A model generated the notes under the pieces. The model had not been told where the DNA came from and searched no databases. It worked only from the letters and a program-made list of their open reading frames with translations. A DNA stretch of 64,000 nucleotides, from contig NZ_ABZU01000008.1 in assembly GCF_000173655.1 (NCBI RefSeq), positions 1 through 64,000 on the forward strand, given 5' to 3'. Of this stretch, positions 1-8,527 are shown piece by piece. Made by a program: the position numbers and the translations under genes. The stretch is from Corynebacterium amycolatum SK46. GTDB lineage: Bacteria; Actinomycetota; Actinomycetes; Mycobacteriales; Mycobacteriaceae. Position 1 is the first letter of the stretch. Each line of letters starts with the position of its first letter.

Positions 1-20
1 GCCGTTGTGGCCAAAAACAA

Positions 21-50
21 GAAAACCCCCGGCGTATACCGGGGGTTTTC
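21..50 (-). terminator. terminator of tRNA-Ser(GGA)
   Basis: A perfect 10-bp inverted repeat (GAAAACCCCC with GGGGGTTTTC) lies just beyond the 3' end of the tRNA-Ser gene. On the minus strand it is followed by a T-rich run, as in an intrinsic terminator. Confidence 0.8.
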
Positions 51-57
51 ACTCTGC

Positions 58-142
58 GGAGGATGTGGGATTTGAACCCACGAGGGATGTGACTCCCGCA
101 CGCGTTCCAGGCGTGTGACATAGGCCGCTAGTCGAATCCTCC
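58..142 (-). tRNA. tRNA-Ser (anticodon GGA)
   Basis: The minus strand folds as a class II tRNA. The acceptor stem pairs GGAGGAT with ATCCTCC, the anticodon stem CACGC/GCGTG encloses the loop CTGGAAC (anticodon GGA), there is a long variable arm, and the T-loop reads GTTCAAAT. It reads serine codons UCC and UCU. It is one of four serine tRNAs in this window, all on the minus strand. Confidence 0.95.
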
Positions 143-307
143 AACGTCGTTAAAGACTACCCAACAAACCCGGTTTTCCCAAAACACGCCAATCACCAGG
201 GAAAACGAGACGTTTAAGCGGCACTCCCGACACAACCCACGCAACCAACAACCAGAAGCGAAAGCCGACCGCCGTTTCGCCGTTTCGCTTCACGACATCC
301 CCTTCCC

Positions 308-330
308 ACTCCCGGAATTTTTCCGGGAGT
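308..330 (-). terminator. hairpin at the csoR 3' end
   Basis: ACTCCCGGAA, a TTT spacer and TTCCGGGAGT form a perfect 10-bp hairpin touching the csoR stop codon. It consists of two facing copies of the local 11-mer repeat. It probably acts as a terminator or 3' stabiliser, although no clear T-run follows on the minus strand. Confidence 0.55.
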
Positions 331-677
331 TACTTAGCCAGACGAGCAATCGCCGCCGACGCCTCCTCCAGCTTGGCATCCAATTCCTCCTGGCCGCCCT
401 CAGCCGCATGCACCACACAGTGATGAAGGTGAGCATCCAGAAGAGTTAACGCCAACGACTTCAACGCCGAATTCACCGCCGAAATCTGGGTCAAAACATC
501 GATACAGTACTCTTCGTTCTCAATCATCCGACCAATGCCACGAACCTGCCCCTCAATGCGACGAATACGGGACTCATAACGCCGCTTCTCCACGAGATAA
601 CCGGGATCAGTGGTGTCATGGCAGCAAGAATCGTCGTCAAGCGAATGCGATTGCGACGAACAACAAGACTCACTCAT
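330..677 (-). CDS. csoR: CsoR-family copper-sensing repressor
   Basis: A 115-residue all-helical repressor of the CsoR/RcnR family, expected to release its operator when it binds Cu(I). The copper ligands are visible as Cys58, His83 and Cys87, with exactly the C-x24-H-x3-C spacing of the family. The N-terminal 25 residues are unusual: they carry four Cys (two CC pairs) and two His, which could form an extra metal site. The start ATG overlaps the copA stop by 8 bp, so the gene is the last of a copZ-copA-csoR operon and is translationally coupled. A palindromic CsoR-type site stands before copZ, implying autoregulation of the whole unit. Confidence 0.93.
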   Translation of the reverse strand: MSESCCSSQSHSLDDDSCCHDTTDPGYLVEKRRYESRIRRIEGQVRGIGRMIENEEYCIDVLTQISAVNSALKSLALTLLDAHLHHCVVHAAEGGQEELDAKLEEASAAIARLAK

Positions 678-2868
678 GAGCTACTCCTTTTTGACTATCT
701 GATTGACTCGGAGAAAAACCGCGCAGACGCAGACTGTTGCCGACCACAAAAACCGACGAAAACGCCATCGCAGCGCCAGCCAACATCGGATTCAACAACC
801 CCAGCGCGGCGACAGGAATTGCCAAAACGTTATAGAAAAACGCCCAAAAAAGATTCGACCGAATCGTGCGGAGCGTCCGGCGCGACAACCGCAGCGCATC
901 CGCAGCCGCCAACAAATCACCACGCACCAGCGTGATATCCGCAGCCTCCATCGCCACATCGGTGCCCGTGCCCATCGCCATGCCCAAATCCGCCTGCGCA
1001 AGAGCCGCAGCATCATTGATGCCATCGCCGACCATCGCCACACACGCGCCGTCAGCCTGCAACTTCTCAATCGTCGCGACCTTATCCTCCGGCATCACTC
1101 CCGAAATCACATCCTCGCGAGCAATACCGACCTCTTCCGCGACCCGAAACGCGGGGGTGGCGGCGTCGCCGGTCAGCAGAATCGGCCGCACCCCCCACTC
1201 CCGGAATTTCGCGACCGCAGCCGCCGACGTCGACTTCACCGAATCCGATACCGCCAACGTGCCCAGGAGCTCGCCGTCGCGGCGCACCGCAACCACCCCG
1301 GAATTTTCCCCAGAGCGGCCGACCTCGATGCGGTGGCCATCCACGGTGCCTTCAACCCCCACTCCCGGAATATCCCGGAAATCCGAAACCGGGAGTAGAG
1401 AATTCGGATCCGCCGCACGCACAATCGCCTGCGCAATCGGGTGGTGCGACGCTGCCTCCACCGAAGCAGCAAGCGGCAGCAAATTTTCGGGAGTGGGAGG
1501 GACCTCCGTCAACTCCATCACACCCGTAGTCACCGTGCCGGTCTTATCCAGCACAACCGTATCGACCTTCCGCGCCGACTCCAGCACCTCCGGACCACGC
1601 AGCAACACACCAGCCTTGGCACCTTCACTCGTGCCGACCAGGAGCGCTGTGGGCGTCGCTAAGCCAAGCGCACACGGGCACGCGATGATGAGCACAGCGA
1701 CCGCAGCCGTGACCGCCTCACTCGCGCCGTGCCCCGTAAGCAACCACGCGCCCAGCGTGACCGCGGCGATCGCGATGACGGCGGGCACGAACACTCCCGA
1801 AACCCGATCCGCCAGCCGCTGCACCGGCGCCTTACCCGTCTGCGCCGCCTCGACCATCGCCGCCATCTGCGCCAACTGCGTCTCCGAGCCCACTCGCGTC
1901 GCCCGCACAAGCAGCCGCCCAGACGTATTAATCGTCGCCCCCGTCACCTCATCGCCGGGGCCGACCTCGACAGGCATCGGCTCGCCGGTCAGCATCGACG
2001 CATCCACCGCCGACGCTCCCTCCACGACAACGCCGTCCGTCGCGATCTTCTCACCAGGCCTAACGACGAACACCACTCCCGGACGGAGCTGTTCCACGGG
2101 CAGCCGCTTCTCCACTCCCGAACTTTCGAGAACGGAGACGTCCTTTGCGCCGAGCTTCATCAACTCCCGGAGTACCTGACCGGCGTTGCGCTTGGAGCGC
2201 TTCTCGAAGTAACGACCAATCAGCACAAACATGATGATGCCAGCCATCGCCTCGAGGTAGATGTTCATATCGGCATCACCGGGAGTGACCGTGAAGTGGA
2301 ACTCGTGCTTGAGCCCCGGCAGCCCGGCGCGGCCGAAAAACAGAGCCCAGACACTCCAGAGGAACGAGGCGGTAGTCCCCATGGTGATCAGCGTGTCCAT
2401 GGTGACCTCGCCATGACGCAGATTCTTCAGTGTCGCGCGGTGGAACGGCCAGCCGGCCCACACAAAGACCGGCGCCGAGAGCGTGAGACACAGCCACTGC
2501 CAATTAGTGAACTGGAGGGCAGGGATCATCGAAATTGCGATGACGGGAGTGGTGAGGATGACAGCGCCGATGACACGGTTACGCAGGTCTTCCAGCTCCC
2601 GGTCTTTCTCTTCGGGAGCAGCACCCGGTTCCTGTTCGGGCTCCTCCTGCGGAAGCTCAGCGGTGTACCCCGCTGCCACGATTGTGTCGATCAGTTGCTG
2701 CGGGTTGATGTCCGACGGCGCCTCCACATGCGCCTTCTCGGTCGCATAGTTCACGCTCGCGTTAACGCCATCGAGTTTGTTCAGCTTGCGTTGAACACGG
2801 TTTGCGCACGACGCACAAGTCATCCCGCCGACGGGGATATCAAGGGTGAGAAGTTGCTGCTCAGACAT
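670..2868 (-). CDS. copA: copper-exporting P1B-type ATPase CopA
   Basis: A 732-residue P-type ATPase that would pump Cu(I) out of the cytoplasm. In order it shows one N-terminal heavy-metal domain (GMTCASC, residues 15-21), membrane helices, the actuator motif TGE, the transmembrane metal site CPC near residue 396, the phosphorylation motif DKTGT near 440, the HP motif (SHHP) and GDGIND near 616. The CPC motif and single metal domain fit CopA rather than a Zn/Cd pump. It lies 35 bp after copZ and overlaps csoR by 8 bp, so the three are one operon. Several copies of the local TTCCGGGAGTG repeat lie inside the gene. Confidence 0.95.
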   Translation of the reverse strand: MSEQQLLTLDIPVGGMTCASCANRVQRKLNKLDGVNASVNYATEKAHVEAPSDINPQQLIDTIVAAGYTAELPQEEPEQEPGAAPEEKDRELEDLRNRVIGAVILTTPVIAISMIPALQFTNWQWLCLTLSAPVFVWAGWPFHRATLKNLRHGEVTMDTLITMGTTASFLWSVWALFFGRAGLPGLKHEFHFTVTPGDADMNIYLEAMAGIIMFVLIGRYFEKRSKRNAGQVLRELMKLGAKDVSVLESSGVEKRLPVEQLRPGVVFVVRPGEKIATDGVVVEGASAVDASMLTGEPMPVEVGPGDEVTGATINTSGRLLVRATRVGSETQLAQMAAMVEAAQTGKAPVQRLADRVSGVFVPAVIAIAAVTLGAWLLTGHGASEAVTAAVAVLIIACPCALGLATPTALLVGTSEGAKAGVLLRGPEVLESARKVDTVVLDKTGTVTTGVMELTEVPPTPENLLPLAASVEAASHHPIAQAIVRAADPNSLLPVSDFRDIPGVGVEGTVDGHRIEVGRSGENSGVVAVRRDGELLGTLAVSDSVKSTSAAAVAKFREWGVRPILLTGDAATPAFRVAEEVGIAREDVISGVMPEDKVATIEKLQADGACVAMVGDGINDAAALAQADLGMAMGTGTDVAMEAADITLVRGDLLAAADALRLSRRTLRTIRSNLFWAFFYNVLAIPVAALGLLNPMLAGAAMAFSSVFVVGNSLRLRGFSPSQSDSQKGVAHE

Positions 2869-2903
2869 CCGCTTTCCTCTTTGGGGGTTTAGTTTGGGGG
2901 GGG

Positions 2904-3113
2904 TTAGTTTGCGGCCGCCTTGTAGCCAGCTTCATCCACTGCTGCGATTATGGCCGCGGTGTCAATGTCTGCATCCGAGGTCACGGAAAGGAAATTCCGG
3001 GAGCGGTCAACCTGGACATCAGTGATTCCCGGGAGTTCAGAGACTTCCTCCCGCACCGATGCCTCGCAGTGTCCGCATGTCATGCCAGTAACAGTAAAAG
3101 TTTGATTAGCCAT
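2904..3113 (-). CDS. copZ: copper chaperone CopZ (heavy-metal-associated domain)
   Basis: A 69-residue single HMA-domain protein that should bind Cu(I) and hand it to CopA. The metal motif is GMTCGHC at residues 10-16, and the rest matches the ferredoxin-like fold, ending in the typical DEAGYKA helix. A longer reading of this frame runs upstream to 3311, but the ATG at 3113 is preferred because it starts exactly at the HMA domain and the CsoR operator lies immediately before it. It is the first gene of copZ-copA-csoR. Confidence 0.92.
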   Translation of the reverse strand: MANQTFTVTGMTCGHCEASVREEVSELPGITDVQVDRSRNFLSVTSDADIDTAAIIAAVDEAGYKAAAN

Positions 3114-3119
3114 ACCCCA

Positions 3120-3144
3120 AGATATACCCCCTATGGGTATATCT
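3120..3144 (-). promoter_or_regulatory. CsoR operator upstream of copZ
   Basis: A perfect 10-bp inverted repeat, AGATATACCC and GGGTATATCT, separated by 5 nt. It matches the known CsoR operator pattern (TATACCCC, short spacer, GGGTATA). It starts 7 bp upstream of the copZ start codon, so a bound repressor would cover the promoter or start region of the copper operon. Confidence 0.88.
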
Positions 3145-3150
3145 GTAAAG

Positions 3151-4329
3151 CTATTCGCGCTGACGGTAGCCCGAGTAGGCCCGCCCCGCGAGGGCTGTCG
3201 GGAAGGCAAGGTTGAATTCGGGCGGCGCGTGCGGAGACGGCGGGTGACGGTAGACCGCGCCGGAGCCGTCGTCACGCTCGAGATGCCCGTTGAGGCCTTG
3301 CCTGTCGTCATCGTTGGCGGCGTTGTGCTCTTTGCAGGTCATGACCATGTTTTCCATGGTCGTGGTGCCCCCGTTTTTTCTGGCGACCAGGTGATGGGCC
3401 TGCCCGGCGTGGGCGGGGCGCGGGCACCCGGGCCACGCGCAGATGGGATTGTCGAGGATCATCGCGATGCGCTGTTCCTCCGTCGCCAGGCGCGGGTTGT
3501 GTATCGGGAGTAGGTCGGTCGGCGTGTTGTGCTCGTCGTAGACCAGCACCCAGCCGGTATCCGCGAGCAATGCCTCGACGAATTGTCCGGGAGTGAGGAC
3601 GGAGCCGTTGGAGGTCGCCGCAAACCGCGGACTGTACTCCACGATGTCTTGCGCGGTTACGATGAGCGCGGGCTGGTAACGGAGCTTGTCGACGTCGTCA
3701 AGCGGCCCCTCCGACCCGTACGCCAAGCGTTCTGCCAGCGCCTGACCGATACACCGATCCCGGGTGTAATCCTCGTGCGCTTTGGCGATTTCGGCTGCGC
3801 GCACGGTCAGCGGCGCGACCAGGTCATCAATCATGTTCGCCGGACCGGTGACCTGCAGATGCTTCATCCCGCGGATGTCCGGATTCCGGGAGACGTGGGC
3901 GCGCAGGTGCTGCGGCGGCTCGTCGGCGCGATTGAGCTCCTTGACCTTGGCACGCATGTAGGTATCGAGCCCCTCGAAGTCGTAGGCAGCGGCGGCGCGG
4001 GTGAAGTCCAGGCGGTAGTACTCCCGGATTTCGACGTTGTTGAGCTGCCCGGAGCGCTTGTCGATCTGCATGACCGTGTCCAGCGACAGCTTCAGCTCCC
4101 GGGCGACCGCGACGGCCTTGTCGCGGGATTCAATATCGACATCGCCCTCGACGGTGCCGAACAGTCGCTCGGCGCAGCGCAGCAGACGCTTGAGCCGGAA
4201 GGGGTCGAAGCCGATGCTGGCTGCCAACTCCCGATGTCCGGTGGATTTTTCCGGGAGTGCGGCGCGCAGGTCGGCGAGCACGTCAATACCCCGTGTCGCC
4301 AGCGCGCTGAGCAGTCCCAATGTCGTCAT
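3151..4329 (-). CDS. DUF222/HNH endonuclease-domain protein
   Basis: A 392-residue protein of the actinobacterial DUF222 (13E12-type) family ending in an HNH nuclease domain. The HNH signature is visible near residues 290-340: a CxWPGC zinc knuckle, AHHLV, NGG and a second CxxHN. Corynebacteria carry many such genes; some are thought to be mobile or damage-related, but the role is not established. It is upstream of the copper operon on the same strand, separated from it by the CsoR operator, so it is unlikely to share copper control. Confidence 0.85.
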   Translation of the reverse strand: MTTLGLLSALATRGIDVLADLRAALPEKSTGHRELAASIGFDPFRLKRLLRCAERLFGTVEGDVDIESRDKAVAVARELKLSLDTVMQIDKRSGQLNNVEIREYYRLDFTRAAAAYDFEGLDTYMRAKVKELNRADEPPQHLRAHVSRNPDIRGMKHLQVTGPANMIDDLVAPLTVRAAEIAKAHEDYTRDRCIGQALAERLAYGSEGPLDDVDKLRYQPALIVTAQDIVEYSPRFAATSNGSVLTPGQFVEALLADTGWVLVYDEHNTPTDLLPIHNPRLATEEQRIAMILDNPICAWPGCPRPAHAGQAHHLVARKNGGTTTMENMVMTCKEHNAANDDDRQGLNGHLERDDGSGAVYRHPPSPHAPPEFNLAFPTALAGRAYSGYRQRE

Positions 4330-4390
4330 GGGGCTAAGGCTAGCGTCCGGGAGTGGGCGGCTTCAATCGCTTTTTGGCGTTGTCCACAGC

Positions 4391-4433
4391 CGTCGTAAAG
4401 CATGCACAATCTGCACAAACGGGCTTGACGACG
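4391..4433 (-). terminator. inverted pair of 11-mers behind amn
   Basis: CGTCGTAAAGC (4391-4401) and GCTTGACGACG (4423-4433) face each other with a 21-nt loop and one mismatch. The pair sits in the 120-bp gap directly downstream of the amn stop codon. It could act as a terminator, in the way inverted pairs of DNA uptake sequences do in Neisseria and Haemophilus; this parallel is inference. Confidence 0.5.
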
Positions 4434-4449
4434 CCCTACCGGAAGTGCC

Positions 4450-5970
4450 CTACCGGAACGCGACTTCCCCCACTGGCCGGCGCAACTTCCGGGAGTGGAG
4501 GGCATCGGGAGCCGCGGCCATGTCCTCGCACGCGCGTACAGCGGCCATGAGGTGCTCTTCCTTGGAGGATTGGTAGAACTCGCGGGCGGATTTCGGGAGT
4601 TTTGGTTTGTCGTGTAGCGGCATGTCCGAGACGCTGAGCAGCGCGCCGTAGGGCACGCGGAAGCGGTAGCCGTTGGCGGCGATGGTGGCGGATTCCATTT
4701 CGACGCCGATGGCGGTGGATTTCTGTAGCTCCCGGTAGAGGTCGGCCTGGGAGCGCCACTCCCAGTTGCGGTCGGAGGTCGACAGAACGGTGCCGGTGCG
4801 CAGGCGCTTTTTCAGCTCATCGCCGGAAAGCCCGGAGACGCGGGCGAGCGCGTTGGTGACGGCGAGCTGAATTTCCGCAATCGGTGGGATGGGTTTTTCC
4901 AGGGGCACGTAGTTGTCGAGGACTCCGTCGGCGCGGTCGTAGCCGTTGGCGAGAATCATGTCGCCGATGCGCATGCGGCCGTCGAGGCCGGCGCAGTGTC
5001 CGACCATCATCCAGCAGTGCGGTCGCGTGACGGCCAGGCAGTCAGTGATGGTTTTGGCATTCGAGGGGCCGACGCCGATGTCGATAATGGTGATGCCGCA
5101 TTGGTCGTCGCGAAGCAGGTGGTACGCCGGCATCTGCGAGGCGTGCGCATGCTGACGGCAGATTCCGGGAGTGGGGATGGCGCCGATGTCGTAGCGCTTC
5201 CCACCCGGGCACGCCAGCGCCGTGTACCCGTGCGGATTTCCGGGAGTGAGGGTGGCGGCGTATTCGAGGAACACATCAGTGTGCAGCTGGTAGTTGGTGA
5301 ACAGCACGAAGCGCTGGATGTTTGCGGCGTGCGACCCGGTGTAGTGCTCGAGGCGCTGGAGGGCGAGGTCGATGCGCTGGGCGGTAAAGAGGCTCAAAGG
5401 CTTGATGAGAAGGCCCAGGTAGTCGGCTTCGCCGTCGGCGATGGTGTCGTCGATGCAGGCGGAGTCGATGGGGGTGAACGTTTTCTCCACTGCCGCCAAC
5501 ATGCTTGCCGACGCCCCTTCCCTCCCCGCCGCTTCCTCGGCAGCCGCATCGAAACCGCGGCACATCCGCAGTGGGATGGGCTGGTCGGAGACGCGCACCT
5601 CGACTTCGCCGCCGTGATTGGCGAGCAGGTCGGTAATTTGCTCGATGAGGTAGGTACGGAACATCACCGGGCGGGTGATGGTGGTGGCATACACTCCCGG
5701 ACGGTCGACGAAGCCGTGTGACAGGGAGGGGTCGACATCCTCGACGGCGCTGCCAGCGGGGACGGTGAAGCGTAGTTCGGGGTAGTAGGCGCGCACCGGC
5801 CCACTCCCGGAATTCCCTTCGGTGGCGGCGGTGTACTGCTCGACTAGGTAGGCCATTCCTGCCCGGTGGATTTCGGTGAGCCGGTCGACGGCTGCGGCGG
5901 CGTCGGTGTAAAAGTCGCCTTCGCCTTCGGTGGGCCAGAACGGGGGCGTTGCGGAGTCTCGTACCTGCAT
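4450..5970 (-). CDS. amn: AMP nucleosidase
   Basis: A 506-residue enzyme that splits AMP into adenine and ribose 5-phosphate, regulating the AMP pool. The N-terminal third is the AMP nucleosidase-specific domain. The C-terminal half is a nucleoside phosphorylase fold, with the phosphate/nucleoside-binding segment IGVGPSNAKT, a GHCAGLDGRMRIGD stretch, and the ribose-binding IGVEMESATIA motif. Length is close to the E. coli enzyme (about 484). The gene is alone on its strand, with a possible hairpin terminator behind it. Four exact TTCCGGGAGTG-type repeats lie inside it. Confidence 0.93.
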   Translation of the reverse strand: MQVRDSATPPFWPTEGEGDFYTDAAAAVDRLTEIHRAGMAYLVEQYTAATEGNSGSGPVRAYYPELRFTVPAGSAVEDVDPSLSHGFVDRPGVYATTITRPVMFRTYLIEQITDLLANHGGEVEVRVSDQPIPLRMCRGFDAAAEEAAGREGASASMLAAVEKTFTPIDSACIDDTIADGEADYLGLLIKPLSLFTAQRIDLALQRLEHYTGSHAANIQRFVLFTNYQLHTDVFLEYAATLTPGNPHGYTALACPGGKRYDIGAIPTPGICRQHAHASQMPAYHLLRDDQCGITIIDIGVGPSNAKTITDCLAVTRPHCWMMVGHCAGLDGRMRIGDMILANGYDRADGVLDNYVPLEKPIPPIAEIQLAVTNALARVSGLSGDELKKRLRTGTVLSTSDRNWEWRSQADLYRELQKSTAIGVEMESATIAANGYRFRVPYGALLSVSDMPLHDKPKLPKSAREFYQSSKEEHLMAAVRACEDMAAAPDALHSRKLRRPVGEVAFR

Positions 5971-6006
5971 AGCCCAAGGCTAGGCGGAGAGTTTCCTGCT
6001 CGCATC

Positions 6007-6150
6007 CGCGCCGCGCTCATCACCACGCTCACCCACGCAATGCCGCGCTCACTACATCAGACGCGCCACGCTCATCACACCAGACGCGCCACGCTCATCC
6101 ACGCAACGCCACGTCCATCACGCGAAGCTCACTGCACCACGCTCAGTGCC
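6007..6150. repeat. degenerate tandem array, ~22-bp unit
   Basis: The stretch before the amn start contains about six degenerate copies of a unit close to GCGCCACGCTCATCACACCA, with period about 20-23 bp. Unit-like blocks begin near 6007, 6024, 6043, 6063, 6086 and 6108. The last copies run into the 3' end of the neighbouring small gene. The units are adjacent without unique spacers, so it is not CRISPR. Confidence 0.6.
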
Positions 6151-6496
6151 GGCTCCACACTCCCTCGCGGCTTCGGCGAACCTCAAAGACCTGGTGCACG
6201 TGGTAACCGCCGATGGTGGGGATGGTGAGGAAGTGGCGGCCGTCGTCAAGCTCGTGCCAGAGGATGCGACCGTAGCGCACGCCGTCGCGGACATGGGCGC
6301 TGAGGTAGTCGGCGCGTTGTTGGCCGCGGAGGGTGGCATAGAAGGCGGGGTCGACGGGTAGTTGGACGAGATTCCGGGAGTGGGGGTCGATGTCGGCTTC
6401 TTGCAGCCGGATGGCGACGGGGCGGCCGTCGACGAGGAGGTCAGCAGTGTGACGGCTGAGGTGGACGATGTGGACGTCGCTTATTGTGGTGTGCAT
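6143..6496 (-). CDS. conserved-looking small protein of unknown function
   Basis: A 117-residue soluble protein without signal peptide or membrane segment. It is rich in His and charged residues (for example IVHLSRHTADLLVDG and GGYHVHQVFEV), with alternating hydrophobic residues suggesting a beta-rich fold. I do not recognise the family. It lies between mntH and amn on the same strand but is separated from mntH by about 250 bp, so it probably has its own promoter. The last few codons overlap a degenerate tandem repeat array, and it holds one copy of each 11-mer repeat. Confidence 0.6.
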   Translation of the reverse strand: MHTTISDVHIVHLSRHTADLLVDGRPVAIRLQEADIDPHSRNLVQLPVDPAFYATLRGQQRADYLSAHVRDGVRYGRILWHELDDGRHFLTIPTIGGYHVHQVFEVRRSREGVWSRH

Positions 6497-6650
6497 TTTG
6501 CGCTCCTATTCGCTCTTCCCCGCAGGCGATCTGTGGGGCTGATCTTCCTTTGGGGCACCGGATCCGCGAATCGGGCGGTTGCCTATCGACGCTGTCAAAG
6601 GCCATTTCTCGTCGATATCTAGTGATCGTGTCGCCCACCCTAACACCAAC

Positions 6651-6666
6651 TAGACAGCTTTGTCTA
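6651..6666. promoter_or_regulatory. short dyad upstream of 6143-6496 gene
   Basis: TAGACA and TGTCTA form a 6-bp inverted repeat with a 4-nt centre in the gap between the mntH stop and the small unknown gene. It could be an operator; nothing identifies the regulator. Confidence 0.3.
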
Positions 6667-6743
6667 CCGTCAAGAGCACGCTTTACGACGAAGCCCCTCC
6701 CCCGCCACTCCCGAAAGCTGCCGCCTTCCACCTCGTCCGCTGA

Positions 6744-7982
6744 CTACCCCTTCCCCATCAGCACCAGGACCACCAGCGCCACGTTGAGCGCGATAATGAG
6801 CCCACAGATAACCCACGCGACTCGGCGCAGTAGTGGGGTGTTGGCCCAGATGCCCATCTCAGCACGCGAGGAGGTCATATACACCAGCGGGACCAGCGCA
6901 AACGGGATACCAATCGACAGCACCACCTGACTGAGCACCAGCGCCCAGGTCGGCTCCGCACCGCTGACGATAATCAGCAGCGCCGGGATGATGGTGACTA
7001 CGCGGCGCACCAGCATCGGCACGTGCACTTTCAACAGGTCACGCATAATCAGGTCGCCGGCGTAGCAGCCGACAGAGGACGACGCCAGCCCGGAGGCCAG
7101 CAGCCCAACGCCGAAAAGCACGCCCACCACAGGACCAAGTGCGCTGGTCACGGCAGCGTGGGCGCCTTCGATGGAGTCAGTCCCCTCCACTCCCGGAAGT
7201 GCTTCGGCCGCCAGACACAGCATGCCAATATTCACCGACCCAGCCAGCACGAGCGCACCGAAGACATCGATACGCGTGGCCCGCAGGTGTTGGCGCAGCG
7301 AAGCGTCATCTTCCACCTTGTACTCGCGGTCGCGCACCAGCCCGGAGTGCAGGTAGACCGCATGCGGCATCACGGTCGCGCCCAGCATGGACGCCGCCAG
7401 CACCACGGTGTGCGCGCCCTGGAAGCGCGGCAGAATTCCGTTGGCCATCTCCCCGAGGCTCAAGCCCGTGACAAACAGCCCGGCCAGGAACCCCACCGTA
7501 ATGACCAGCAGGAACGCCACAATCACGCCTTCAAAAGTGCGTTGCGACCGCCCGCCCTGCAGCAGCAACAGCCCCAGCGAGACCACACCGACAATGACGC
7601 CACCGAGCAGCATCGGCGTTCCGAAGAGCAGATACAGCGCGGTGGCACCACCAATAATTTCCGCCACATCCGTCGCTGCTGCCACAATCTCGGCCTGCAC
7701 CCAGTACGCCAGCCGCCCCGGCCGGTTCGAACCGAAGCGGTCGGCAACGCCCTCAGTCAGCGACCGCCCCGTCACCAGGCCATACTTCGCCGACAGGTAC
7801 TGCACAACCATCGCCATGAGGTTGGACACCACCAGCACCCACAGCAGCAGGTACCCGTAGCTCGCGCCCGCGGACAGGTTCGCAGCCACATTTCCGGGGT
7901 CCACGTAGGCGATCGCCGCCACAAACGCAGGCCCCAGCAGACTCATCATGGGCTTATGGTTTTTCTCGCTTGACGACGTCAC
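6744..7982 (-). CDS. mntH: Nramp-family Mn2+/H+ symporter MntH
   Basis: A 412-residue integral membrane protein of the Nramp family, importing Mn2+ (and possibly Fe2+) with protons. The metal-site signature DPGN is in the first helix (FVAAIAYVDPGNVAANLSAG), and the second signature MPHAVYLHSGLV is in helix 6; eleven or so hydrophobic helices follow. I chose the GTG at 7982 because AAGGG lies six bases upstream; an in-frame GTG at 8012 has no ribosome binding site, and two ATGs occur 11 and 12 codons further in. The gene follows a flavodoxin-like gene on the same strand. Confidence 0.92.
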   Translation of the reverse strand: MTSSSEKNHKPMMSLLGPAFVAAIAYVDPGNVAANLSAGASYGYLLLWVLVVSNLMAMVVQYLSAKYGLVTGRSLTEGVADRFGSNRPGRLAYWVQAEIVAAATDVAEIIGGATALYLLFGTPMLLGGVIVGVVSLGLLLLQGGRSQRTFEGVIVAFLLVITVGFLAGLFVTGLSLGEMANGILPRFQGAHTVVLAASMLGATVMPHAVYLHSGLVRDREYKVEDDASLRQHLRATRIDVFGALVLAGSVNIGMLCLAAEALPGVEGTDSIEGAHAAVTSALGPVVGVLFGVGLLASGLASSSVGCYAGDLIMRDLLKVHVPMLVRRVVTIIPALLIIVSGAEPTWALVLSQVVLSIGIPFALVPLVYMTSSRAEMGIWANTPLLRRVAWVICGLIIALNVALVVLVLMGKG

Positions 7983-8050
7983 TTGCGACCCTTGTGCCCC
8001 TGAATCTTTCACCAGACCATTATTTCACGGTCCCGACACTAAATCTTCAA

Positions 8051-8503
8051 TCAGCCCAAAATTTGGGCAGCCATGGTGCCACCGAGATTTACCAGGCGGT
8101 CGGGGATGTCGTCGTCAAGCGAACCGACAAACACGACGGGCTCGGCCGCAAGCTCCCACTTGTAGCCGGTCGTGATGGTTTTCATGGCGTTTTCCGCGCC
8201 GGTGGTGTCGAAGCCGCCGCGGATCCAGTAGGAAAATGGCAGCCCCTTGGTGACTTCCTGAGCTTCCCGGAAGGTGGTGTCGAAGAAGTGCTTGAGCGCG
8301 CCGGAGATGTAGCCAAAGTTGGCGGAGGTGCCGAGCAGGATGGCGTCGGCGCTGGTCAGGTCATCGATGGTGGCGTCGAGAGCCTCGACAACCTTGACAT
8401 CCACGCCCTCTAGCGCGGGGTCGTTGGCGCCCTCTAGCGCATGGTTTAAGACTTCTTGCAGGAGCGGGGTCGGGGAATGGTGGACGACGAGAAGAGTAGG
8501 CAT
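8051..8503 (-). CDS. flavodoxin-like / NAD(P)H-dependent FMN reductase family protein
   Basis: A 150-residue protein with a flavodoxin-like fold. The N-terminal strand MPTLLVVHHSPTPLLQEVL resembles the FMN phosphate loop, and the segment ADAILLGTSANFGYISGALKHFFD matches the flavin-ring loop of the NADPH-dependent FMN reductase/flavodoxin group. The substrate is unknown. It is transcribed toward mntH, with about 70 bp between it and the chosen mntH start, so co-transcription is possible. A GCCCAAA/TTTGGGC dyad overlaps its last codons. Confidence 0.8.
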   Translation of the reverse strand: MPTLLVVHHSPTPLLQEVLNHALEGANDPALEGVDVKVVEALDATIDDLTSADAILLGTSANFGYISGALKHFFDTTFREAQEVTKGLPFSYWIRGGFDTTGAENAMKTITTGYKWELAAEPVVFVGSLDDDIPDRLVNLGGTMAAQILG

Positions 8504-8527
8504 GCCCCGAGGGTAACGAAGCGGCCC

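Larger units (their letters stand above)
307..7198. repeat. cluster of the 11-mer TTCCGGGAGTG
   Basis: Ten exact copies of TTCCGGGAGTG or its complement lie at 307, 1196, 1360, 4249, 4487, 5163, 5238, 5802, 6372 and 7188, in mixed orientation. Many one- or two-mismatch copies accompany them (for example 321, 1486, 1792, 2074, 2113, 2279, 3585, 4345, 4592, 5692, 6706). I find no exact copy after 7.2 kb. The copies cross gene boundaries and are read in all six possible frames, so the conservation is at DNA level. Function is unknown. Confidence 0.75.

Noticed and set aside
1729..2892. Long plus-strand open frame opposite copA
   Set aside because: Arg/His-rich shadow translation of copA; no homology-like motifs, and the copA frame has all P-type ATPase motifs.
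6007..6150. Possible CRISPR array
   Set aside because: Units are directly adjacent with no unique spacers; a degenerate tandem repeat fits better.
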